Assembly (NCBI RefSeq): GCF_002127325.2
Contig: NC_035446.2
Span: forward strand, 155,550,629-155,614,628
Direction: 5' to 3'
Origin: Helianthus annuus
Taxonomy: Eukaryota; Streptophyta; Magnoliopsida; Asterales; Asteraceae
DNA length: 64,000 nucleotides
Shown here: piece by piece, positions 1 through 11,696 of the stretch
How the letters are laid out: the number at the start of each line of letters is the position of its first letter
Numbering within the stretch: position 1 is the stretch's first letter
The notes under the pieces: generated by a model
What the model was told of the DNA's origin: nothing
The model's input: only the letters and a program-made list of their open reading frames with translations
Databases searched by the model: none
Program-made: the position numbers and the translations under genes

Positions 1-2
1 AG

Positions 3-1082
<1,080 letters not shown>

Positions 1083-1303
1083 ACATGATCCTTCATGCAT
1101 GTGATCCCTACATTGAAGTATCCTTGAAGGATCCCGGAGATATCAGTGATCCTTACTCTGGTAATATGCTTATCCTAAAACTATTGCATTTTCTTACTTG
1201 TTGCCTAAGGATAAGGATCATGTATCCTTCATCCTCTACTCACAAACCATTTGAGTTATGATAGTTCAGGTATCTTCAGCAAATCGTCAAAGATCTTCAA
1301 AAG

Positions 1304-1727
1304 CACCACAGATCCTTGGGTACAACCCCAGTTATCCTTGGGATTATCCCCAGTTTCCGCCAGCAGCGCACGATGATCCTGGTATAGTTCACGTCTTTGG
1401 GACCAGTACCCACTTTCGGGGCTGACAACCTCATCGTACTGGCTATATTAAGGATCCTACGTATAATGGTGGACGCACCATACATCCGTTCCTAAGGTTT
1501 CTAACGTATTCACGTTAGCTAAGGTTTTGACATCTTCATGTCACTAAGTTTGGATAGTTGCCAGAAAGGGCCATACTCCAGTTTACATACGATCCTTTGG
1601 GCTTGTCCCCAGTTATCCTATGGGCTTGTCCCCAGTGATCCTCAGGGATCATTCTCAGTTATCCTATGGGCTTGTCCCCAGCGATCCTCTGGGATCATTC
1701 TCAGTTATCCTTTGGGCATGTCCCCAG
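1304..1727 (+). repeat. 22-23 bp direct repeats downstream of pol
   Basis: Six tandem 23-bp units at 1590-1727 alternate two versions, one ending TTGTCCCCAG and one ending ATCATTCTCAG, each opening with GATCCT or TTATCCT. Two related 22-bp units sit at about 1304-1347. This lies in the non-coding stretch between pol and the antisense gene of the Tat element. The open frame at 1538-1756 only reflects the repeat and is not called as a gene. Confidence 0.75.
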
Positions 1728-2512
1728 TTACTAATTTATCTTTTACATTGGCTTAGTCCCAAGTTATACCTCACTTTTCAGGTTTTGGAAGTCTAAACAT
1801 ATAAGGGTCCTTAATCCTTATTAACTATCAAAGTCTTATCTATGATTGTCTTGATTGAAGGTTAGGATCCTAACGTGGATCCTCAGGTATGATCCTTGAC
1901 TATTTTTGATTATACCCTTTATCCTAACCAACCCTTATACTTTGACAACCAAACCTATGATCCTTGAACTAAAACACTTTGAGAATTTTCAATATGAGGA
2001 TATTTGATCTAGGATCATATCCTAAGTTTATTAAACACTTTGTCAACTCTTGTTATTTTAACAAATATAGCAATTGAGAAATAAGAGGATTATTGAAGGA
2101 TAACAACACAAGATAAGCCAGAAAAGTTAAAGTTATATTATTAAACAAAAGGATCATTAACCCTTTCAAAAAGTTGTCAAAATTGCCAACCCACGTTTCT
2201 ACCAGCAAAACGTGGCCCGTCCACATGGGTTGGCAAAGGGTGTCCATTGTCTATGCGGTCTTAGCATTTTGCAGGAAATTAAAAGCGGCAGGATCACAAA
2301 GGCTTCATCCCCCAAACAGAGGATCCCTCCACCTTTTTGCAATCCTACCCATTGTTCAAAGGATCCAGGATCCTTAACCCTAAGAAACTATTGTTCAGAA
2401 ATTACAAACCATAATTGTTCACAAACACCACTACCACAAAAAACCACTACCAATCCTAAAAAATTGGGCTCCGGCCTAGTCAACAATATCCATCATTGCC
2501 CAATCTTGCAGC

Positions 2513-4125
2513 TTAGTCCTTCGCCGCTCCGTCACCACCAGCTTCTCCACCCTGATCCTTATCAGCATCACCTCCCTCCAGCCTTGGGATATCCTCAGCA
2601 TCCTCCTCGTCATCCAAGTCCGCCAGCCTTGCCTTCCAACCTTCAACGTCCCATGAGCTTTTGTCAAAGGTGGGATCCTGAGCCTCCTCAACCATCTGAA
2701 GTTGTATCTTGTACATAGCAATCGCCGCTGAGACCTTGGCATCTTGGGTGATCTCCTGCTTCTCGTTATCCATATCAATCAGCCTCTGAGCAGCTTCATC
2801 CTTGGTGGCCTGGAGTTCCTTCTCAAGATCCGCTATCTTGAGATCCTTTAACACACCCATTTGCTGAAGGTCGGCAATCTGGCTCTCCTGGTCCTCAACA
2901 TTGCCAAGATAAGTTTCAATCTCAGCAAGTTTCTGCAAACAAGAGAATAAAGACAAACTCAGACTCAGGTGATCCTCAAAAAACAAGATACTCGAGATAG
3001 ATAACCAACAGGGGCAGTGATCCTCACCTCATTCACGTAGTCGAGGAATTGCTGACGGAGAAGGGGGAATCCTTGGAGTTCATCAGAGGCTTTCCTTTTC
3101 TTCCCCTTGCCCCGGATAGGCGCCTTGGGGGCTGAGACTGAAGGACTGGCAGCAGGAGCCTTCTTCTTTGAAGACGTGACATTGGCAAGATCACTGATCC
3201 CAAATTTGGAGGCTGATTTAACAGACCTGGCAGATTTTCCAGCACCTACACAATTCAAAAACAAGATAAGTTCCCTTGTTAAATTAAATACTTTTACATA
3301 AAACTTACTTTCTATAAGGATACTTACTTGACATTGTGGCAGATGCAGAGGATATCTCTTGAGAATCTTGAATAGTGACTTGGAAGCTTCTAACTTCAGG
3401 ATCAAGCTTTTTAAAAGCTAGGACTCTCTCTTTTGCAGCGGGGCTTAACTTTAGATGAGTAATGGATATAGCTGCACAAGAAATAAAAAGAGATATTAGT
3501 GATCTTCATCAAATAAGACAAGACTGATAGTGATCCTTCGAGGATCCTCTACCCTACCATGAGTAACCCACTCCTTGGGCAGATCATTCCCATTAGGGAG
3601 GGAATCCCTTCTCACGAAGAAGAAACGGCGCTTCCAATTTGTGTCATTTTTGGTAACTTTCAAAACAGGATGATCCTCCCCGGCCTTCCGTTTCAACAGA
3701 TATCGATGAGAGCCAAACGTGGTAAGATCATAAAGTGCGGCCAGCTCTGCCATCCCTAAATCAATCCCCATCTGCTCGATGATCCTCTCGAAGGTATACA
3801 AGACCCTCCAGATCATCGGCATGGCTTGGATATAAGATATGCCGGTCAGAGAAAAGAAAGATTGGGTGAAGGCCGGAAAAGGATACGAATATCCTATGAT
3901 AAATGGAGTTGCAGGAAAGATCACCCAGGTATCTGAAGTAAAATCACTCAAGGCAGTGGGTGTGAAGGATTTGAAAACGGCATCCGCCGGAAAGCAATGT
4001 CGAATCCTATCTACATGAGCATCGGTAAAGCAACATCTCTCCGTAGGAGAATCCTTAATGATCCCTTGGCTTTTCAGGGGACTATCCTTCTTGGAATCCT
4101 TGTGTGGAGAATTCCGGAGCAACAT
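2513..4125 (-). CDS. Antisense four-exon gene of the Tat element (putative gypsy-type transposon domain plus coiled coil)
   Basis: Reading the - strand, ATG at 4125 opens a gene whose exons join in frame: 3558-4125, 3328-3471, 3028-3245 and 2513-2932 (568+144+218+420 nt, 449 aa). Donors read ATG|GTAGGG, CAA|GTAAGT and GAG|GTGAGG; acceptors are TGCAG, TGTAG and TGCAG. The first donor is the least certain. Exon 1 (residues 1-189) resembles the plant 'putative gypsy type transposon' domain (PF04195-like, from memory). Exon 3 is Lys/Ser-rich. Exon 4 is a long heptad coiled coil followed by an acidic Asp/Glu/Gly tail. Tat/Ogre elements are known to carry antisense ORFs between pol and the 3' LTR. 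The function is unknown. The frame is intact, unlike the usual decay of such elements. Confidence 0.75.
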
Positions 4126-4438
4126 GTTTGTGACGGAACAGAAACAGAGACGGAGTAGAAAAAACAGAACAAAGAAAAGGAAGAAGGGAAAGAGAGAAGC
4201 AGAGGATACCTGATCAGTCTTCGGTAGCGGTTATAAAGGGAAGATATCTCGAATTTAAATGCAAAATGATCCTAACCCTATCTCCTATTTATAATGATGA
4301 TTTGCAGGGATTGTCACACCTATGACGTAATGATCACAACGGCTAGTCCATGTGTAACGGCTAGTTATTCGGAATCGCCCGTTAGAGATAAGATCGAAAC
4401 AAAATATAACTCGTCTATTTACAATTAACTCCTTATAT

Positions 4439-4450
4439 TTTGGGGGCAAT
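4439..4450 (+). promoter_or_regulatory. Polypurine tract of the Tat element
   Basis: A G-rich tract (TTTTGGGGGCAA) lies directly before the TGTTAGGG start of the LTR. This is the expected site of plus-strand DNA priming. The tract is short and ends CAAT, so it is slightly degenerate. Confidence 0.55.
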
Positions 4451-5178
4451 TGTTAGGGCTGGATTTTTACTATAAGTGATCCTTATACGTGATCCTAACC
4501 AGTGATCCTTGTTTCTTTGGCAGGCAGTGATCCTCAGCCGGACTTCAGGATCAGGATCATGGGACGTTATGGTGATCCTTATACTAACGGTCACCTTCGC
4601 TTACTACAATATTATTTTGCAGGAACATCTAGCAGGATATGCTCTAGGCATCATGATCAAGGGACGCGTTTTCACAATTATGGCAAGAGCTAAATTGAAG
4701 ATAGACGTTGTACCGGATATGGAAACTTGGCTTGATCTAAGGGCAGCAATTTAGGCTAGATTATCTTTATTTCTAAAGGGGTAATGAGCTGATTAATAGT
4801 TTACCTACCTTAAATAGGTCACCTACACTAGTATAAATACCACTCTTCCTCATTCGGAAGAACACACACGACATACGACGCAACTCTCACACACTTAGAC
4901 ACCAAAAGCAATAGTGATCCTTGTACTCAGCTCATTATCATCCAAAGTTGTAATCATATTTTTGTTATATTGAAGTTGGTGATCGGTAGTTGCCATCACC
5001 CGAGGTTTTTTATGCCGGAGATCATTCATTGATCAAGGGCTTTTTCCTCGTATAAATCATTGTGTCTTTGCATCCTTTATCACAGAAGTGATCCTTTACT
5101 TTCATAATTAACCAAGCATCATACCCCGTTTTCATAAAGTTTGGTTACATTATCCTTGTGTGATTTTTGACCAAAACA
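4451..5178 (+). mobile_element. 3' LTR of the Tat-lineage element
   Basis: Starts TGTTAGGGCTGG directly after the polypurine tract and ends near CCAAAACA, giving about 728 bp with TG...CA ends. A TATA box (TATAAATA) lies at 4832-4839. The 5' LTR is outside the window, so neither LTR identity nor the target duplication can be checked. GATCCT/GATCCTT words are frequent throughout, as in the rest of the element. Confidence 0.7.
4832..4839 (+). promoter_or_regulatory. TATA box in the Tat LTR
   Basis: TATAAATA in a CT/AC-rich setting, with an ACACACGACATACGACG tract about 30 bp downstream where transcription (start of R) would be expected. Confidence 0.5.
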
Positions 5179-5180
5179 GT

Positions 5181-5760
5181 ACCCAAAGGTGGGATCCTAA
5201 AGAATATGTAGTAATATGGTACCCAAAGGTGGGATCCTAAAGAATATGTAGTAATATGGTACCCAAAGGTGGGATCCTAAAGAATATGTAGTAATATGGT
5301 ACCCAAAGGTGGGATCCTAAAGAATATGTAGTAATATGGTACCCAAAGGTGGGATCCTAAAGAATATGTAGTAATATGGTACCCAAAGGTGGGATCCTAA
5401 AGAATATGTAGTAATATGGTACCCAAAGGTGGGATCCTAAAGAATATGTAGTAATATGGTACCCAAAGGTGGGATCCTAAAGAATATGTAGTAATATGGT
5501 ACCCAAAGGTGGGATCCTAAAGAATATGTAGTAATATGGTACCCAAAGGTGGGATCCTAAAGAATATGTAGTAATATGGTACCCAAAGGTGGGATCCTAA
5601 AGAATATGTAGTAATATGGTACCCAAAGGTGGGATCCTAAAGAATATGTAGTAATATGGTACCCAAAGGTGGGATCCTAAAGAATATGTAGTAATATGGT
5701 ACCTAAATGTGGGATCCTAAAGAATATGTAGTAATATGGTACCTAAATGTGGGATTCTAA
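5181..5760 (+). repeat. 40-bp tandem array (14.5 copies)
   Basis: Thirteen consecutive identical 40-bp units (5181-5700) beginning ACCCAAAGGTGGGATCCTAA, then one variant unit starting ACCTAAATGT and a half unit. It begins within 2 bp of the end of the Tat LTR. The perfect identity of thirteen copies means recent expansion or homogenisation. Each unit contains a BamHI word GGATCC. Confidence 0.95.
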
Positions 5761-5779
5761 GTTAAGAATTTCCTTAAGT

Positions 5780-6110
5780 AGATACGTATGAAGGTATGTA
5801 TGTATGTATGTGTGAATATAAGTGGTATGTATGAATGAATGTATGTATGTATGTATGTAGGTGTGTATGTAGGTAGTATGTGTATGTGTATGTATATATC
5901 CAAGTGAGTATGTACGAAAGTGTGTGCACGTATGTAGGGTTGTGAGAAGGCATGTAATAGGTATGTATGTAGACATGTATGCATGTATGTATGTAGGTAT
6001 GCACGTATGTAGGAACGTACGTATGAATGTAGGTACGAAGTTTTGTAAGTAGTTATGTGTGAACGGATGCACATATGTAAGTATGTATGAAAGTATATAC
6101 GCATGTATTC
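5780..6110 (+). repeat. Degenerate (GTAT)n tract
   Basis: About 330 bp dominated by GTATGTATG words with substitutions. Open frames on the other strand (rich in Thr-Tyr-Ile-His) are products of this repeat and are not genes. Confidence 0.9.
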
Positions 6111-6571
6111 AATGAAATTGAGTATTGATGATAATAATAGTGTGCCTTGTGAACGAAGTGTAACGCAGGTACAATGAGAAAGTCTCACCACGGAATGTAC
6201 GATCAGATGGAAAGCTGGGATGTAAAGAATTAACGGAACAAAAAGTAAACGTGAATAAATCTTGTATGTTTATAATGCGTACTAATGTTATGAATTTAAT
6301 GTGGTGAGCGCAGGTAGTACGAGTCATGAGGATCATCAAGGAACAGAGATCGAGGATCGAGTCACTAGTGAGATTGTACGGGAACGTTGATGTATATAAT
6401 GTAGTAAACATAAGCTATGTTTCTACTTAGTAAATAAGTCGATTGATGGATTTATGTGAAAGAGTTATGTTAAAGTTAATTTTTAAATAAGTTAAGGTGT
6501 TTATAATGAAAGAAAGTTTATGGCTTGAACTTCTGCTGCGACTTTAAGTCAAATACGTATTAGGGTCTTAC
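6111..6571 (-). mobile_element. Possible LTR remnant ending at 6571
   Basis: No gene seen. The right end reads GTATTAGGGTCTTACA; its complement TGTAAGACCCTAATAC looks like the first bases of a Ty3/gypsy LTR in reverse orientation. It abuts the outer element exactly where that element's 5' LTR is missing its first 223 bp. The other end of the supposed LTR was not found, so this is inference. Confidence 0.3.
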
Positions 6572-6572
6572 A

Positions 6573-9556
6573 AGACACATGCTGACAATGCCAGCACATA
6601 GACAAACACTATATTGAGGCCAGTATGAGCCAGGGATAGAGTACTACACCAATATGGAGTGTAGGGAAGTGAGGACCATAAGACTGTGTCACTAGGTGAT
6701 AGTTTGAGTGCCGGAAAATGCCTAAAACTCATTTTAAGTACAAAATTCTACATTTTCAGTAACAATTCAGCTTTTAACACACTCGTATTATCCGGAGTAT
6801 TGACTGAATGGTCCTGAACGCTTTCCTAAGTGTTGGAATTAATTTCGTTACAAAAAGATGCACAACAGACACTATACGGTACAATTAAACGCTTAAACGA
6901 AACGATACGTAACCGAACAACCAGACATTACCCGGGACACCAAAATATTGTCAGAAATATTATTTTATCATTCTTAATTAACTACGGTCACAAAAATCCC
7001 CACACACTATAGAAACATGGCATACACCCACTATTCTAGAAAATACCCTTAACCTTCTAATTAATTACCCACTAATTACCAAAATTTTACATTTTACCCC
7101 CCCCAACCGAATTTCCAGCCAAATGATTGCTAATATATTTTGTTGAGATTTTGGTTCATGTAATCTTGATTTCTATTGGCCAAAGATCTAGGCAATGATC
7201 ACCATAGGGTAGAAGGCTCATGATTTCCAAGATTTCTCATCATAACATTAACACCCACACTCAAGCTCACTCCCTCCCTCCCCATTCGGCTCCCCCAACC
7301 GATTTCACCATCACCACCACCAAATCACCTTCATCTTCTTCACATCCAAGTCCATTCAAAGCTTTGAAGGATCCATGAAGGTTGCATCTTGAAGAGCATT
7401 CAAATGAGCTTGTTCTAGTCTTTTCATCATCTTTTCTCAACATTTTCCTCACTAGATTCATCCCTAGCTTTAAGCTAGTAGTAAGTCCTTGCTAAACCCT
7501 TGATTTTTGCTGTTAAAAGTTGTAGCATGATGCCATTCACAAGAACATCGAAGGGATTAAACTATAAATCAGCATGCTGATTGGTATTTCCAGCCAACTT
7601 CAACAGGCTGTAACTGGACCGTTTTAAATCGGAAAACTGATTTTCTGAAGCCTAAAATATGCATTTTGGAATAACCGAACAAATGGCACTAGAATCGTAA
7701 TCTTTCGAGGTCGTTTACTATTTTTGAAGGACTGTTTTTGGACAGCAGCTTAAGCTGTGTTTTTACTGCAGAAAAGGTGTGTTGTATTCGGAGTCATAAC
7801 TTGAAACCTGAGTAGAATCAACTCATGGAATTTTTACAGCAGATGGTCACTGTTGTCACGATGATCCTCCAATTGGAACTTCGTCAATCGAACTTACGGT
7901 TAATTTTTAGTTAATTATTCCGTAAACTGCAATTAGAAAGTAACAAATCTGATTGCAGTCGGGTAAATAAATTTCTATAAAATATTGGAAACGAACTGGA
8001 CCCTGATATTTTTACACAATAAAATTTGTATCGTATGAGTCATTCTGAAAAAATTTGGGAATTTTTGGAAAAGGTTAACTATTTTATAAAAATCCTCGAA
8101 AACAGTCCAGTTTTGGGTGATGAAGCTGAAATAAAGTAAGTAATGCTTTGTATGTCTATATGTCGGTTTGATTATTGAAAATGAACTACGGGATATACGT
8201 AAAAGAAAATGATATGCTATGAAGCATGGACACCCCTATTTACAAAGGAGACTATGACGAAATTTTCCGAAAATCCTAACACTTAATAAATATTTTTGAG
8301 ACGGGTGTTTACTAGTATACTTTAGATTTTGTTTTCAAAGATAAAACTCGTCATAATATTTATCACAAAATACAAAGTATCGGAGGTTGGTTTCATACAT
8401 GAATATGGTTAAATATATATTCTCTAAAAGGAACTTAAAAATATATTTCCGGCATCCCATCCTTGGGAAGGAAACGCGTATATAAGATACTTTAGAAGTA
8501 TTGATACTAGAATATGGAATGGACAAATATTCCAACACGACATATGATTAAGTTGAAATATTAATTATTTTGACAAATAATTATCACTCGAAATAATATA
8601 AGAAATGTAACTCAAAAACATAAACACTGAGACAAGGCACGACCCGTTCGTCTAATAGACGTTAGACCATTGTAGGTAGTCGTGTTTGCTGAGGAGATTT
8701 GGGTTACAAGTATCGAAGACGCAATACAGTGAGTTCATGTCCTCCTTTTCTCTTAACTATTTTTAGTTTTATACTTCGGGGGTGAAATACATGTTACACA
8801 TCTAAAGACGCTTTTATAAATGGTATGGTTAGCTTAAGGAGGGTTTAGACGCTTAGAGCAAGTGAGTGGTGGGCATGACACTTAAGGCCATTAATCCTCG
8901 TTGTAGGACCGAGGGACATTAGTGATAGATCTATTCGGGTGTAGCGAGCCCCACTCCTGAGTCCGCTAAGTGGACCATGAGGTGACTAAGTGCCCGACGC
9001 ACAAATCCGCTAGGTTTGAGTCTTCCTGCATCACTTCACATATATCATTGGCTTTGCAACCCAATGATGAATTCTTTTTCCTTATTGCTACATACCAGGG
9101 ATTTTCATACATACAGACACATTACAAAGGTTTATACGTACTCACTTACACATGAACTCGCTCAACTTTTGTTGATTTTTCAAACTACATGTATTTCAGG
9201 GAATTAGTAAATGGATATGGCGGGCGTTGGAGTTTTAAGCTGCATTGTGAATAAAGATGTCATCCAAGTCATTAGGGCTTAGGAGGCGTATCTTAATCCT
9301 GGACGAGATACGTGGTCCTAAACTCGGGGTTGTTTTAAAATCTATTGTTGAGTCTTTTTGAACTCCTTAAAACATGTTATGGTTGGTAACTTGAATTTGG
9401 TCTCGTCATGTCAGACAATTATGTGGTACTACTTTTAAACTTAAATTAATGGATGTACATCTACTGGTTTTATCATATAGTGTTGTTATGATCATATGCA
9501 ATGGTATTAAGAAGTCACACCAACAATCACGCTTCCGCAAAAGTCAGGGTGTGACA
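6573..9556 (+). mobile_element. 5' LTR of the outer element, truncated at its start
   Basis: Matches 39128-42111 almost base for base (2984 bp each). The 223 bp that begin the intact copy (TGTGACAACCCTCGC..., 38905-39127) are absent here. Ends GGTGTGACA directly before the primer-binding site. Short open frames inside recur in the 3' LTR with no recognisable protein and are not called. Confidence 0.92.
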
Positions 9557-9559
9557 GCT

Positions 9560-9571
9560 TGGTATCAGAGC
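9560..9571 (+). promoter_or_regulatory. Primer-binding site for initiator Met tRNA (outer element)
   Basis: TGGTATCAGAGC, complementary to the 3' end of plant tRNA-iMet, 3 bp after the LTR end. It fixes the element's orientation as +. Confidence 0.95.
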
Positions 9572-9748
9572 TTCGATCGTAGTGAAATAGGATTCACTCT
9601 CGAGTTTAGACTACGATCAATAGGGCTCTCACGAAAACGCTTTTACAAACATGTTTTCATTTCATAGACAAAACGCCCAGATCCAGGGAACAAACATTTT
9701 TACAAACAAAAGGCACAAATACACATTCCAAAATATATGTTTATAATT

Positions 9749-10213
9749 CAGCCTTAGAGGCTGAGGGAGGTTCAGTCTCAGAGACTAAGGGATTCAATCT
9801 TAGAGATTGAGGGAGGTTCAGTCTCAGAGACTCAGGGATTCAATCTTAGAGATTGAGGGAGGTTCAGCCTTAGAGGCTGGGGAGGTTCAGTCTTAGAGAC
9901 TGAGGGGTTCAATCTTAGAGATTGGGGAGGTTCAGTCTTAGAGACTGAGGGGTTCAATCTTAGAGGTTGGGGAGGTTCAGTCTTAGAGGCTGGGGAAAAA
10001 TTTAGTCTTAGAGACTGGGAAGTTTGGTCTTAGGGACCAGGGATTTAGTCTTAGAGACTGGGAGGTTTGGTCTTAGAGACCAGGGATTTAGTCCTAGAGA
10101 CTGGGGAAGTTGGTCTTAGAGACCAGGGAGTTGGTCTTAGAGACCAGGGAGTTAGTCTGAGAGACTAGGGAGTTCTGTCTAAGAGACTGGGTGGGATAGT
10201 CTGGGGAAGACTA
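9749..10213 (+). repeat. Leader array of 21 covarying hairpins
   Basis: Units of about 20-25 bp, each holding a 5-bp inverted repeat around a near-constant loop (TTAGA, sometimes TCAGA, CTAGA or TGAGA) and followed by a G-rich spacer. Stems vary together: CAGCC/GGCTG, CAATC/GATTG, CAGTC/GACTG, TGGTC/GACCA, TAGTC/GACTA. Thirteen units pair perfectly. Five have a single T-G wobble, always T on the left and G on the right, which pairs only in + strand RNA, the element's sense strand. Three have one mismatch. The position, just after the primer site, is the untranslated leader where packaging or translation signals of LTR elements lie. Function unknown. Confidence 0.85.
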
Positions 10214-10384
10214 GGATGATTACTTGCTTACATTGTTATCACATACATGCTTAATTGCTGATTATTGATAAACGTGCATATGTGGAAACTGTTTGCATAC
10301 ACTAAGTGATAGTGATTACTATGGAAATACATACTATGACTACCATGCACCGATCCACATGTCGCCTTGATCAAAAAGCGGGTT

Positions 10385-11696
10385 GTAAAACATTGATGAC
10401 CCTATAGCCGCCGCCACAAATAATGAGACTGCACTTGCGCCGGAGATATTTATGTCGGACACTGAGAGTGATCCCGATATGCTGACCAAGGGCAAGGATG
10501 ACTTACAACAGTCCGCGCTACCAGAATTTGGGGATGATTTATCCTTGCTGAAGGCTTCTCTGACAAGAATCCTCCTGTTACTCCTGTTCCAGTCCATGAC
10601 CACTTCATCACTGGTCATTCCGATAGTGAACACACCATGGCTCCAATCCTTGACAATACGCATCATGTGGACCTTTCCTTCCAAAGGGTGGCTACTCGAT
10701 GAATAGTCGATGACGTTGACATGACTATTGATGGTCCTCCTGACAACATCCATGGTGATGGAAAGTTAGACGAGAACGTTATTATAAATTTCACATCTGA
10801 GACCCCTGTTATCAGGCTATCCTCTGCGCCTAGAATACACTCGATTTCAGACTCCTCTGAGTCTGTGACATTTACAGCCTTATAGATGGCCGGATTACAA
10901 CCTTCTACTACTGACACAGACGACGACGCCGTTATAACTGCTACACTATCACTTGCTCGAGGCACCACACCGTTGCACGACCCAGGGACTGCCCCTGATC
11001 TAGCCTCTGCACCTTTGTGGGACAGCTTGATGTTGCACCTGCTGGTCCTGCACCCTTGCTTGATTATGACCCTGCTTCTTTCGGTATACCGGATATTACA
11101 CCTCTTATATCTGACCCAGTACCTGTGCCTGATGATCTCCTCATCGGTCGAGACATTTGTTCGTGCACATTCACCGCTGATATCGCTCCTATGAAGACCG
11201 ACGTCCATTGCACTGACATGCCTATCGCTACCTTTTAAAACATACGCGCACCCCGGGAAGGTACTCCAGGTCAGCACCCGCATAACAATCCTTCTGCTAC
11301 AACAACATTTTCCCCGACCTCACAGGCCGCACTGTTTGCTACTTTCACCTCTGCAGCACTGGACGAGCCATTTCGATGGTCCTTATAATACACTATGCTA
11401 ATTTTAGACCCTTACCATCCCTCACACTATGGAGACTACACACGGGAAGAGTACTCCTGTAACATCAGCTACAGTTTGAGGATATGAGTCGTAGAACGTT
11501 GGAGCTTGAGCTGACACCACGTCCTCCACCCTGTCTATGCAAGTATACTTTGATCCTCCACATTCATCACTGTCTCCTTTGGCACGCTCTCCTGCTGCTA
11601 TTACACCTTCTTGGTTATTAAGGCTCGTTTCTCTACTGTCGAACGGCAGATCAGTTAATTACTTCGACGTATATACAAGCTCAAGGAGGAATTCAC
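10385..11696 (+). pseudogene. Decayed additional ORF of the outer element (before gag)
   Basis: Frame-broken but protein-like along + frames: an acidic stretch (MSDTESDPDMLTKG), Pro/Asp-rich segments (for example PIPDITPLI-like and LTPRPPP words), and a final coiled-coil-like piece (KARFSTVERQIS, stop, LLRRIYKLKEEF) that ends at the inner element's insertion site. After the insertion the same frame continues at 34486 to a stop. Several stops and frameshifts make it a pseudogene. It occupies the same place and has the same style (Pro-rich body, coiled-coil end) as the intact additional ORF of the inner element. Not part of normal gag-pol; function unknown. Confidence 0.55.

Noticed and set aside
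5181..5760. CRISPR-like array
   Set aside because: Units are contiguous without spacers, and the genome is eukaryotic.
5743..6191. Open frames rich in Thr-Tyr-Ile-His on the - strand
   Set aside because: They are the translation of a TATG microsatellite and have no other protein character.
9749..10213. Plain minisatellite without structural meaning
   Set aside because: Stem bases change in pairs while the loop stays fixed, and wobbles are all of one sense; a neutral minisatellite should not do this. The alternative remains open until tested.
10340..11283. Long - strand frames (137 and 206 aa)
   Set aside because: They lie antisense to the decayed extra ORF, whose + strand frames have the better protein composition and fit the element's orientation.
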